Assembly (NCBI GenBank): GCA_000320545.1
Contig: ADNK01000455.1
Coordinates: forward strand, 1 to 49,962
Direction of reading: 5' to 3'
Length of the DNA stretch: 49,962 nucleotides
Origin: Bigelowiella natans CCMP2755
Lineage: Eukaryota; Cercozoa; Chlorarachniophyceae
Position numbers and translations under genes: made by a program. This document shows positions 36,226 to 47,163 of the stretch, one piece after another (position 1 is the stretch's first letter; each line of letters begins with the position of its first letter). The notes beneath the pieces were generated by a model. That model saw nothing but the letters and a program-made list of their open reading frames with translations. It did not search any database and was not told the DNA's origin.

Positions 36226-37998
36226 TATATTTATGCGGCTCACAGAAGGCTTGGACTTAAAAATATGCCTATTATGTTCCTACGCGTTCCATACCTCTTC
36301 TGGTGGAGGAGATGCTTGGGGCCCTTACAGACGAACTCTTTCAGGTGGGGGGGGGGCAGGCCGAAGTCCTGCGAAGGAAACGATGTAGCACCGCGACAGA
36401 GACAACACGATCAGCAACATCTCGAAAGAATGAATATGAATGTCGCTCAGCGAGAAGGCGGAAAAGGAGGCGATTAATGGTTTATTCTCTCACGTTCGGT
36501 CTCTTTATTTTGAGCTGAATTCCCGCAAGTGCTAGTCCCTGAGGCAGCAGTAGGCAGTTAATCAGCAGCAGGTCATGTTATCATCCAACTCGCCCCGAAG
36601 AGCACCATCAAAGAAAGAACATGTTAGGTGGTGTTGTATGTAGCACCCACCCACACAATAAGCATATTCGCTTGCATTCATGCCCGCACATATTGCGCCG
36701 CACATGCAGCATATCAGCTTCTGCCTCCTCCCCTTCCTCCTCCTCGTCTTTCGTCGCCCGATTACAGGGAATACAAATCTCACAGACACGGGGTCACCTG
36801 AAGCTTCTCCATGGCTTCCGTTGCGAGTTTGTACGATCTGCAGAATGGATGAGGGTGTGACCTCTTGGTAGGGGGCGGACATGCGGAACAACAAGACAAC
36901 CTGAATTCGACGAAGCAAAATTTGTTGTTGGGCCGGATTTCCACTCCAAGCACGGGGTTCTGTGTGAGCGGTGGTTAAAAAGCCCAATATGGTATAAATG
37001 CGTATGGCATGAATGTGATGCATCGTTGGCGGCAGCAGGCACAGCGGGATGCGAAAGAATCATTACCTCGTCTGCAACGATGCCAGCCTGGGTGGTATAA
37101 TGTTCCGCGGGTTAGATTAAGTAAACGGGATGATTCGGGTGTGTTGTTTCAAATGAATGGCACCGACCTGGTTGCATGCGTCGGTGAAGAAATTAAAGAT
37201 AAGTATTTCTGTCAGTCCCAGTGCGCTGGGTAAGTTTCCGATGAATAGCCGTCTGCCGCAAACCATATCAGAAGAACAGTCAAAACCACGTTGTTATTGC
37301 TATTTGTTGGAGGCCTCCTCCCTCCACACATACCGGGAAGCTCTAGTAACTTGTCGATTGGTCACCTCTGTTTGCTGCACGAGAAGCACTCTGATCCGTA
37401 TTTGATATGGTTGTGGTGGGGAGGGGGGATGTTCGACAGTGAGAAATAATGAATCACACAACAACAACAACAACAACAACAGCAAAAACTCTTAACGATA
37501 AAGATTATTACTTTAATAGCTGCGTTTTCTGTTCTTGAACACCGCCGGGGCGTAAAGCTGCAGCCGTGTTTGGAAGAAAGGCGGTTGTTGTTGTCCCCGC
37601 GGTTGGAGAGGTGGAAGAGGAAGGGGGAGGAGGCGCTGATGAGAAGCCCAATCTACCGGAATTTGACTTCTCTTTCTTTGACTTCTTCTTACGTTGAGGG
37701 GATTCGGAAGATGATGACGATGATGGAGATCTTCTTCTCCTCCTGTTGTTGAATCATCAGAGTTCCTTTTATTACCAAACTTCTCGAACGACATCAGTTG
37801 CGAATTCACCTTCGTCTCCTGCTTCTTCTTCCTCTGCTTCTATCCACCGAGCGGTCTCTTCTCCCGCTGTTCCTTTAAAGGCTAGGCTTTAACACCACGC
37901 GCATTTCATCTAATCGAACGAATTCACCACCTTCTGCGCGAACGACGATCGTCGTCATCGCTTGACCTTGATCCATTCTCTCTGGCCTTGCTGTCCAT
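34325..37998 (-). CDS. U2AF2: U2AF large subunit (U2AF65) homologue lacking RRM2
   Basis: Seventeen exons join exactly in phase to 420 residues: 37998-37931, 37866-37810, 37742-37512, 37390-37334, 37252-37168, 37087-37067, 36959-36901, 36837-36798, 36538-36494, 36368-36295, 36022-35995, 35793-35679, 35431-35349, 35031-34955, 34858-34828, 34584-34513, 34444-34325. Order: RS domain (GRRDRSVDRSRGRRSRRRRR), a Ser/Pro linker, RRM1 (RQVTRASRRLFIGNLP; NPVLGVEIRPNNKFCFVEFR; GIQLKIKRPN), an Ala/Pro-rich linker, then the UHM domain (ILVLLNMINPHDLVEDDEYQ; ECNKFGHLVDVVIPR; GLGKVFLQYAT; HGRRFSENLVEARFF). In other eukaryotes this protein binds the polypyrimidine tract at the 3' splice site and recruits SF1 and U2 snRNP. 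The second RRM is missing; no intron leaves room for it. Confidence 0.92.
35200..36225. repeat. microsatellites inside U2AF65 introns
   Basis: (GCGT)n and GT at about 35190-35228; (TA)n at about 35445-35478; (AC)n at about 35858-35893; (TA)n at about 36193-36221. All fall in introns of the U2AF65 gene, between exons that splice cleanly. Confidence 0.85.
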
Positions 37999-38589
37999 CT
38001 CAGACGCTAGGGGGGCGCAGGAGAGGTATTCAGAATGCCTTAGACACTCAGCGGTGGTAAACGAGTCGGTGGTTGCTGCTCGTGGGCACCGTGGAGTTCC
38101 TCGCTTCTTCGCAGGGGGGGGGCGACCGAGGTCAGGAAGTGTAATTTCGATCTAATGCGGAATCTCACCAAATTAGATTCCCTTTTTAAGCTAAAACGAA
38201 GGGGTTTTCTTCCCTGAGACATGCCTTTTATGTATTGTCGCAGCTCGGTCGTATCCGTCTTTGTTGTTCTGGTTGTTGTCGGAGCGCGATGTAATATGGA
38301 GGGGATCCGGATATTATGAGGACATTTTTTGGTCTAGTTTTTTTCGTTTGGATTGCGTCTCAACACTCACCGCACCGCAGAAATACCCGACGACCCGACG
38401 ATCGATCGGATACAGAGGGGTGGGGGGATGCCTGGAACTGTAGACTGCGCTCTCTGAGTTCGGACCATCATTGCTCGTCCTTCATCATTTTTGCACTGCA
38501 TTGGCAGTGTTCTCAACTGGAGAACCCATACCTGAGCAGATTTATCAAGAAATAGGAGCATCCACGGCAAGATACAAGTTTCCCCATCA
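37999..38589. promoter_or_regulatory. divergent promoter region
   Basis: Between the U2AF65 start (minus) and the next plus-strand gene. A Lys/Arg-rich open segment on the minus strand near 38200-38050 shows no family match and no donor. A 5' exon of the plus-strand gene could lie here. No island sequence. Confidence 0.35.
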
Positions 38590-38643
38590 TTGGAAGAGAG
38601 CCTGAACATTCATCCCAGCCCCCTTCTCAATTATCTTACGGCT

Positions 38644-39679
38644 ATGAAAGGAATGGTGCAAATCTCGACGAAGACGAGTTCAAAGCTTCTTTCAGTGACA
38701 CTGCTACTGGCTGCGGTGCACTATCTCAGCGCTGGAGTATCAACGAAAGCGCAGCAACCATTCTTTGCTTCTCCCCTGATTGATCGCCCAAGGAGTTCAC
38801 TGCCGTACCACCAATATTACCAGCAGCACCATTTGGTGCGAATTGCCCTCCCTCCTAGCGTGGGAGCTCCATGCCCAGCTCAGCGAAGAAGAGAGGGGAG
38901 GAGAAGAAAAAGGGCTGCTAATTTATTTGCAGAGTTCGGAAATGGCGATAGGCAGGATAGAACGGGACCAAACATGCCAAGGCAGGCTAAAGGTGTTACA
39001 AGGGAAGAAAAAGCCGCCGTAGTTGACCCGAGGCTACCCGAGCCTCCGCCCCCCCCTCCAAGAGAAGAGTAAGTATTTTATCATGGCAACGTGCGCCACA
39101 TTCACCCATCAGAATCTAAAATTCTACCTGTGCTGTCAACGTGGTCTCGACAACCCATCAGCGAACCTGTGGCGAGGCCATTTGCTAATTGGCTGAGGGT
39201 TGCAAAGAGGTTCTCGACGGACGTTAAGGATCCTCCATGTAGAAATGATCAGAATTATAACATCTCTAATTAAAATTCATCGTGCAAGCCCCATCACTTA
39301 TACGATTGTACTTTAATTATTCTTAGCTGGAGGATTGAAGGGAGTCTTGTGGGCATTCGGTTCCACATTCTTAGAGGCTTCACTTCTCATCCTTGCCGTG
39401 TACGTAAAAAAAAGCAAGCATGCGATGATGAGATTGTAGTGGGCTTGGTTGTTTGTGATGTGTTGCTGTAACATCATCGATAAAAAATCTATTTTTCTCA
39501 TGATATTCTCAATACACAGGGTTGTCGCGGCGGCCATGATCTCGTTTTTAGGTGTGTTAAGTGTATCGTGTTTCATGAGGTTGATAGGACTAAATCTTGT
39601 GTGATGGATCTCAGTTTATTCGACCTTCGATCGGGATTTCTCCAACACTTTCAATCCGGACATTTGGTATGGAAGTTAA
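38644..39679 (+). CDS. small plastid-type membrane protein, possibly SecE-like
   Basis: Five exons (38644-39068, 39162-39222, 39341-39399, 39520-39551, 39615-39679) join in phase; the alternative Met at 38590 is also in frame. The N-terminus has a signal peptide (LLSVTLLLAAVHYLSAG) followed by a basic, Ser/Pro-rich stretch, as in complex-plastid leaders. A Pro run precedes ARPFANWLRVAKRF, then one membrane segment (ASLLILAVVVAAAMISFLVY) and a short end (FNPDIWYGS). The spacing of the Trp-containing amphipathic stretch, the single membrane helix and the following Asp resembles SecE, the small subunit of the Sec translocase, but no diagnostic WP motif is present. SecE identity is a guess; the membrane protein itself is fairly sure. 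Confidence 0.6.
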
Positions 39680-39856
39680 GACGACGAGGTTATTTAGCCC
39701 TCATAAATATCGCAGGCACGCACATGCAAATCACTGTCTACCGTATTGTCTGCCGAGCAAAATTGCATGGCCGGGGATGACAGCCTTCGTCAATAATGAA
39801 ACCAGCGATGATTTTTTAAAATTCATCATGAGCAGATACACGCATCTCATACTATA

Positions 39857-39896
<40 letters not shown>

Positions 39897-40614
39897 GTGT
39901 GTTATGATTATCCCAGCCAAACAAGTGTGCTGTCTGTTTTTGCTTTTTCTTTCCTGGCGCATGATGGCTGCGATGTCTAGATGTGCACATGGCTAGATTG
40001 GCATGTCAGCCAGCGTAACGTTGAATCGTCGTGAAATGCAGCTCTACCCTCCAAGTCATTTTGTACGTGCTTAGCCTATATCAATGTGTCAAAGAACAAG
40101 ATGTACATGCGTGCATGCACATGTGGGCACAGCTCATCGCATGCGTGCGTGTGTGTGCAAATGCACGTGTTCGCACGCGCATGCAAATGTAGCCTTCATA
40201 GCCATGGCTCTGTCATCGACTACACATTTATGCTCGCACACATGCACATGACTGCAAGAAGCATGGTGATAAATGCACACATGTGGTGTGCACGTGGCTA
40301 CTGTGCTGCACAGCTTGACAGTGTGCTAGTGTGGTGTGCAAAAAATGCTCACATGATCAATTTGAGCATGATTACACAGTGTGACGCAGCTGATATATAG
40401 TAGACTCAGAGCTATGCAACAAGCTTCAACAAGCCAACTTTATGCATTGCCTGTCATTTTATAAGAAATTGTGTGATAATTAAAAATGGTTCGCATCGCA
40501 CAGCCATCTGTACGTATGGTAAGAACGTGAATACATACTGCCTGCTATGTCTACACATATCATCATGGTTTCGTTTAATTGCACTGCCAATAATTGCACT
40601 GGCGCGGTCGTCAT
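39680..40614. other. gene-end island G between convergent stops
   Basis: Between stops at 39679 (+) and 40615 (-). (GT)n at about 39859-39896. From about 39970 to 40400 the sequence is made of TGCATG, GCACATG, CGTGCG and GTGCA words with some CTAG. The exact 12-mer is absent here. No coding sequence seen. Confidence 0.5.
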
Positions 40615-42216
40615 TCAAGCAAATCGATCGCGGCGTTTTCTCATTTTGACTATCGAAGTATAAAATTTGGGGTCTTGACGACGATCTCCAAAGTAACTTT
40701 CACAGAATCCAAGGAGGACTTTGACGGTCGAATCTAACTCAGGAAGACTACAACGGTCCCCTTCCTCCGAATAATCATAAGAAAGGTTGACCGCGGCAAA
40801 CTCGAGACCAGTCATCAGGATATCTGTGCCTTTTAAAACTTTGCTTTGCCAGTCATCAAGAGAGTACAGTTTATCTTGGATATCTTTCATCATACCGTAG
40901 CGATCCTTCCTCGGCGATTCGTACATCCCACTGACTCTCTCATCGGCAGGAATTCTGTCAGCAATGCTTAGCACTTTGCGCGTAATCTCGATATAATCCA
41001 TCACACTCTCATCAAGAACCTTGTGAGGACCTTTTTTGCAGGAGTCCCACAAATTGTTGTATAAAAAGTCAAACACAACTTCGATATCCCATCTGGCTTT
41101 GAGCTCCAGCGTGTCTGCGTTGTTTGGACTTTCAATGGCTTTTACCGGGATTGCTGTACTAGGGATGCCTGCCCTCGAGAATGCGTGACCCAAGCGCTTC
41201 AACATGACATCTCTCATCCTATCTCCGATGAGATCAACACCTTTGTATCTGCCTACAACGTGCCGTAGTGCATTCCCATCTCTATCGCGGGGACAGTTTC
41301 GTGCATTGGTCTTTCTGTCAACTGTGATGCAGTAGCACGCTTTTGCCCTTTGCAGTTTTTCGTCCCAGAGCAAGTCGCGGATCGGAAAGCGCATGGCTCC
41401 TTTCTGGCCGCTCTCCTCCCCAACCGAAAAGTACACGCAGATGTTCCACGGGCATGATGTCTGCATCTTGGTCTCTTTTGAATTTGTCCGCAAGTGCTCA
41501 ATGGCGCCCAGGATGATCGCCACTCCAGTCTTGCAATCTAGACCAGCGTCACCGTCGTACTTCAGCCAATCTCCTTCGATTCTAACGTTCCCCACCGAGG
41601 GATTCACGCTGTCTAGGTGAGCGTTGAAAAGGACACCCGGCATATTAGAGGCCCCTGCTGTGTGAGAGCAGATCTCTGCAAAGACGCCCCACTTCGGATC
41701 GGCGATATATTTGATGTCCCTGTCGTGAAACCAACGGCATACGCTTCTCATGAGCGCACCCTCACCAATTTCCCCAGTCTGTTGTGACACCTGTGGATTT
41801 TGAACCTTCACCACATCGCGCACGAGCTCATAGAAATCCTGGCGAGAAAACGCGGTCTTCGTTTCTCGTTTGCCAGTAGGGGCTTCCACCAAAGCCCGTG
41901 ATATGTCTAGCAACGACTTCAACAACAACTCTCTTCCATCACCCAGCAACCCCAGCCGCTCGAGGTCCGCACGTGAGGCCTTCCCCAGCACCCTCGCAGC
42001 CCGGACAAACTTTTGACCGTCGTCCTTCGTCCAAGAGGAGGCTGGATTCATCGTCACATGAACGCAGGGGAAGGAGTAGAGCTGAGCGACAAGCGAGTCG
42101 ATGCCGTTCTTGGAAATTGAAGAAGCGACAAGGAAATATGGATATCGTTCGTAGAGATTCGAGGGGATTTCTTTGGTAATTTGAGTTCCGATAAATATTT
42201 TGGAGCTGGTAGCCAA
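40615..42216 (-). CDS. intronless M20-type metallopeptidase homologue
   Basis: A single open frame of 533 residues without introns, in a region where every other fully modelled gene has several. Residues 190-310 carry the M20 family core: FNAHLDSV (His200, Asp202), LDCKTGVA (Asp227), FSVGEESGQKG (Glu267, Glu268) and TVDRKTN (Asp300). These correspond to four of the five usual zinc-ligand positions and the catalytic Glu. The final ligand, a His near the end of the catalytic domain, is not evident; the stretch where it is expected reads ESPNNADTLELKARWDIEVV. The first 115 residues have no recognised domain. No targeting signal is seen. It may be a divergent aminopeptidase (peptidase T-like) or a non-catalytic relative. 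Lack of introns hints at recent gain by transfer or retroposition; this is inference. Confidence 0.8.
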   Translation of the reverse strand: MATSSKIFIGTQITKEIPSNLYERYPYFLVASSISKNGIDSLVAQLYSFPCVHVTMNPASSWTKDDGQKFVRAARVLGKASRADLERLGLLGDGRELLLKSLLDISRALVEAPTGKRETKTAFSRQDFYELVRDVVKVQNPQVSQQTGEIGEGALMRSVCRWFHDRDIKYIADPKWGVFAEICSHTAGASNMPGVLFNAHLDSVNPSVGNVRIEGDWLKYDGDAGLDCKTGVAIILGAIEHLRTNSKETKMQTSCPWNICVYFSVGEESGQKGAMRFPIRDLLWDEKLQRAKACYCITVDRKTNARNCPRDRDGNALRHVVGRYKGVDLIGDRMRDVMLKRLGHAFSRAGIPSTAIPVKAIESPNNADTLELKARWDIEVVFDFLYNNLWDSCKKGPHKVLDESVMDYIEITRKVLSIADRIPADERVSGMYESPRKDRYGMMKDIQDKLYSLDDWQSKVLKGTDILMTGLEFAAVNLSYDYSEEGDRCSLPELDSTVKVLLGFCESYFGDRRQDPKFYTSIVKMRKRRDRFA

Positions 42217-42485
42217 CCGCTCCTCCCATTCGAACCCATAATACCCTACCCTACCCCGCGGAAAAGCGGCAACAAGGTGGTGCTCTCCATCCCTCCACTC
42301 CGTTCGTTTTTCGGTTCTTTCTCTGCGATCTCGTGTGGTGTGGTGGCGTAAGCCACTGCCATGTCATGTGATGCTATTTGCATGGTGCGACCAAGGGAAC
42401 AAAGATCAACTGAGCTGGTATGCAGCCAATGCGCTTACGAATACTCGATGCTGGTGGTATTTAGTAGGAGAAATATACGAGAAGC
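42217..42485. promoter_or_regulatory. divergent promoter region
   Basis: Only 269 bp separate the start of the M20 gene (minus) from the start of the CoA-transferase gene (plus). No TATA box or other motif was recognised. It is the clearest short head-to-head gap in the window. Confidence 0.45.
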
Positions 42486-42617
42486 ATGCATCGAGTCGTC
42501 GCTGCTCCATTTCGATTCCGCCCTCTTCGCCGTCTTTTGAATCCTCCACTCACCAGATTATTTTCGAGTGAGGAGAAGGCGAACACCCAGGTCAAACTCG
42601 TGAAGATGCAACATAGC

Positions 42618-42693
<76 letters not shown>

Positions 42694-44156
42694 TGTTTGT
42701 GTTTGTGTGTGTGATGTACAGCGCCACATTATTTAAGTGGAAATAATTTCTTACAACAGACATATCGAAGCACACGTAAACAGAATATTTAAACGTTGTT
42801 TCCCGCATCTAAGGTATCATCTTCTTCTCGCGGCCCTCTTGATGGCATTCGAGTGCTGGAGCTGGGACAGGTATTCAGTTTCAAGATGCCGGTGTAGTAT
42901 TATAATGACTTCAATAAGAGTTTCCTATGATCTTGCTCTTTTCACTCATGCCTTGTTTCATGTTTGAGAAGCCGATACTTGGAATGAGCCTGATATTCTT
43001 TTCATTGCGACAAAACACATAATTGATCTCTTTTCCGATCATCATCATACGCCCCACTCTCTGGACGCTCACTACTGCTGTTGCTGCCGCTGTGTAGCTC
43101 ATCGCTGGGCCGTGGGCTGGCACGGTGTTGGCATATTTTGGCGCCGATGTTGTTAAGGTGGGGCGATATGATGTTCTGAGACCCAATCTAGTTGCCTTAG
43201 AATGTCATTTCTACCATCTCGCCTCAGATATCATTCATTATTGTACGCATGGTGCTTCGCAGGTCGAACCTCCGAGAGGCGATCCGATCCGAGGCTGGCG
43301 ACAGCTTGATGAAACTGGTAGCTGTAGCGATTTAAACAATAGGATCGTTTGCGAGATAGAGAGAGAGAGATGGCCACTGGCAGTCAGAAGAAGGGATAGA
43401 TACCGACGTTGCTCTTTGGAGGGGCGTACATCTTTCATACACACACACACACACACACACACACCCTCACATCCTACGGCACTCTCTCCTCCTGTGTATG
43501 TACTAGGGACCTCGTTTTGGTGGCGGGGGCATGCTCGGAATAAACGGTGGAGACAGCGCTTTCTCTCCCTCACCCAGAGGCTGCACTCGAAAGCCAAACG
43601 CAGCTTTTTAAAAAAGAATGAAGCATAATATAACACGCACACATGCTCTCTCATATGCTCCACATCGATAAGCATGCTTCGATTCGGCAAAATGAACAAA
43701 GAACATGATATTTATGTGTCCAGAACGTGTGCGCGTGTGTGTGTGTGAGTGTGTGAGTGAGTGATGAGCAGAATAAGTGGTTGTCCTTATGCTTCCATTC
43801 TCCATCCACCAGGTCCATTTGCGTTGATCTGAAGTCTGATCAAGGGCGAGAAGTCATCAAGGTTGTTAGTAGTAGCACAGGGAGTCAGAGAGCTACTTCA
43901 TCGTATCCCCCCCCCTTGCCGTGGCTGCGTGACAACATATGTCGAAGAAGCGTGTGTTGGCTGCTGCGAGTGAAAATGAAAAAATTCTTTGCAAGATGGG
44001 GAGATCGTCATCACAGCGATGTGCGCTTCTAATTCGTCGTGTCTGTCTCGTTTCAGGAGCTGGCCGGCGTTTCCGATGTGTTGATAGAGAACTTCAAACC
44101 AGGGAAAATGGAGGTGAGAGGAGGTTGGGATTGCGCGTGCGTTGCTTACGTCTGTG

Positions 44157-44190
<34 letters not shown>

Positions 44191-45224
44191 TGTGTGTGTG
44201 TTGCATGCTCTTCTCGATCGGGTCATGTTCTTGTCGAATCGGCAGCAAACAAGTGCGACACACGCACCCACATGTTTATGTGTGTTACACATATGTCAAT
44301 ACACGCGTGATTGTTATTGAAAGGAATGGGGCCTCGGTCCGCAGGACCTCGAGAAGCTGAACGAAGAGCTCATCTACACGCGTATCAGCGGCTATGGCCA
44401 GACAGGTATATAGCTAGCAAGTAGTAGCATAAGCACACTACTATACCGCGAAACAATAGTCGAGGAGGAAGGAAGAGAATGAGAAGAACGAACGGCCCTA
44501 GCAGCAAAGGCAAAGATCGAAAGAAGAAGGAAAAGAAGAAACAGAGGAATGAATGGAGAAGATGCGAATAACAAGCCAACCGCCCTATTATTATTATCAC
44601 GATACACTGGCATGCTTTGATTTCAGGGCCTTACTCTAAGCTTCCAGGATTCGCCTCTGTGTGCGAGGCAGTGGGCGGTTTCCGGTCGTGCCCTAACCCG
44701 AAGAAGAAGCAAGCATGATGCATGTGATGATGATGATGATGATGATGACCACTACCGGGATGGATGCACGAGTATTCGTTCACTGCAAACGCCTTTTCAC
44801 ACATTGCGAAACACATATGATGATTACTACTACTGCTGCTATTCCCACGACTACGAACACTCTCTCCCTCTCTCCCTCCCTCTCTCTCTCTCTCCCTCTC
44901 TCTCACCGCTGCAAATGCTGATATATCAGGTATGTGAACGGATTCCCTGATCGCCCCAGTGTGCGTCCAAACCTCAGCATGGTCAGTTTATCTACACTCT
45001 TCACCACCAAATGCATAAAAATCATTGATTTGATGGGGTGTGTTGCTTTGATTCTCCTGGCCCTCGTTGGACAATGCCCTTTCCTCCTCTTGGCCGGGTT
45101 CATCAGGGGGATACAATGGCCGCTCTGCAGGTGCGACATGCCGCCAGCCATACCCGCCCACGCTGCTGCCGTACTGTTCGGACAGCAATAATTTCTAGTT
45201 GTTGCATTTGGGAAGAAAATATAA

Positions 45225-45268
<44 letters not shown>

Positions 45269-45450
45269 AGGCGGTGATTGGCATTCTGTTGGCTCTTCAA
45301 GCGAGAAACGGGAATCAAAATGCACGCTGGAGGAAGGAGGAAGATGGTAGTAGAAGGGCACTCGAATGAGCATAAATGTTTGCTCATTGGAAGGGAGGAG
45401 GAGGAGGAGGAGGAGGAGGAGGGAGGCTGAGCTATTCTGCTTCTCACCAT

Positions 45451-45482
<32 letters not shown>

Positions 45483-45819
45483 TCTCCATCATATCATCCT
45501 CACCATCCTCCTCCCTATCATCATCATCAGCAGCAGCGGCAGCATCGTCATCGTCGTCGTCATCATCATTATCATCATCATCATCGCCCTCGTGCGGTAA
45601 GGGCCAGGTGGTGGATGTTGCTATTTACGAATCCGTCTTCAACCTCCTCGAGGTGATACTAGAAGCTGTAGTACACTACAAGAATTTGTAAGTCGTAGTA
45701 CTATATACATATATACATAATATGTGTGTGTGTGTGTGTGTGTGCTCATCATGTATTATTTATGTGCTAGGGCGTGGTGTCTGAATTCGATGGCGCAGGA
45801 GTCGTGAGAGGCTGCTCTG

Positions 45820-45850
<31 letters not shown>

Positions 45851-47074
45851 CAAGAAAAAGGATGACAGTAGCGGCAGCAGCAGCAGCAGTAGTAGTATCA
45901 GTGGTAGTGGTAGTGGTGGTGGTGGTGGTGGTGGTATCAATTGGTTGTAGGAGCTGTGCAAGATACGCAAAGACACGATGCCGACTTCCTGCCATGCATG
46001 CTTACTCGCAGTAGTTGCTATTGCTTCGCTGGGATTGTTGTTGTAGTTGTTGTTGTTGTTATCGCTGCTGCAAAACGCAACCACCACCTACCACCAGGTT
46101 CTACCCTCACCGGCATCGTCCCCTCGAATCTCTACCGGTACTACTACTACTACTACAACTACTACTACTACTATAACCGCTACTACTAGCAGCCAGCCCC
46201 ATAGAATACGCGCGAAGCGAGTGCCACACGTGCTGCTCCTCCTCCTCCTCCTCCTCCTTCTCCTCTCCCTCCTCTTCCATTTCACATGCTAAATGAAGTC
46301 CTATCCGTAGAGGAAGCGACGGAAAAGACATTATCATCGGGGCGAATGGAGATTCTCTCTACTCAAGGCTACTGGATACAATGGAGGTAGTAGTCGTCAG
46401 TCAGGGGCGTTTTAGTTCCGCACTGCTTCCTCGCCTACGAAAAGCCGCCGCATCGCCAGCTTTGTGCGTTTTTACTCGCGCCGAGCAAGGCTGCGAGAAT
46501 GATCAGATCATATTTCCATTATCCCCTGTCCTTAGGTCGAAAAGGAGAGCTGTTTGCGGTAAGTAAGTAGGTAGGTAGGTAGGCAGCGTTATCAGTCAGT
46601 CGATGGAGGGGGGGGGGGGGGGAGGAGCGGTGGATGGAAGGCGAATCACTGGATATGAATGATGATGATGATGACGATGATGATGATGATGACGATGATG
46701 ATGATGACGATGATGATGATGATGACGCCCCCCCCCCCTCTGGTTTCTTCACCCTCCTAATCTGCCGGTGAATCTTGGATGCATTTCATCGAATCGTATA
46801 CCGTACAGGAGTTACGACTCGAATGCAAAGCGCGTGGAGAAACAGGGCGAGATTGACATAGCAATAGGTCTGTTGTAGATGGCGGTCGGTGCTGGCGAGT
46901 GTTGGCAAGATAACAAAAATATCGATGATAACAAAAATACAACAATAATGATTCTAAGACCCCCCGTATCTAAGTAATTGAGCGCTAGTGCCGTTATGGT
47001 CGCGGAAGAAATTATAAATGAGAAAGATACGCTTCCTTCCTGCTATCCCTTCTCTCACTCTTCCTCTCTTCTAA

Positions 47075-47111
<37 letters not shown>

Positions 47112-47128
47112 CTCTCTCAAGAATATTA

Positions 47129-47163
<35 letters not shown>

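Noticed and set aside
42461-42808. Minus-strand Thr/His-rich frame over the long GT tract
   Set aside because: Pure repeat translation within the first intron of the CoA-transferase.
45820-45950. Poly-Ser/poly-Val frames in TAG/GGT repeats
   Set aside because: Lies between two CoA-transferase exons that join in phase without it; it is intron.
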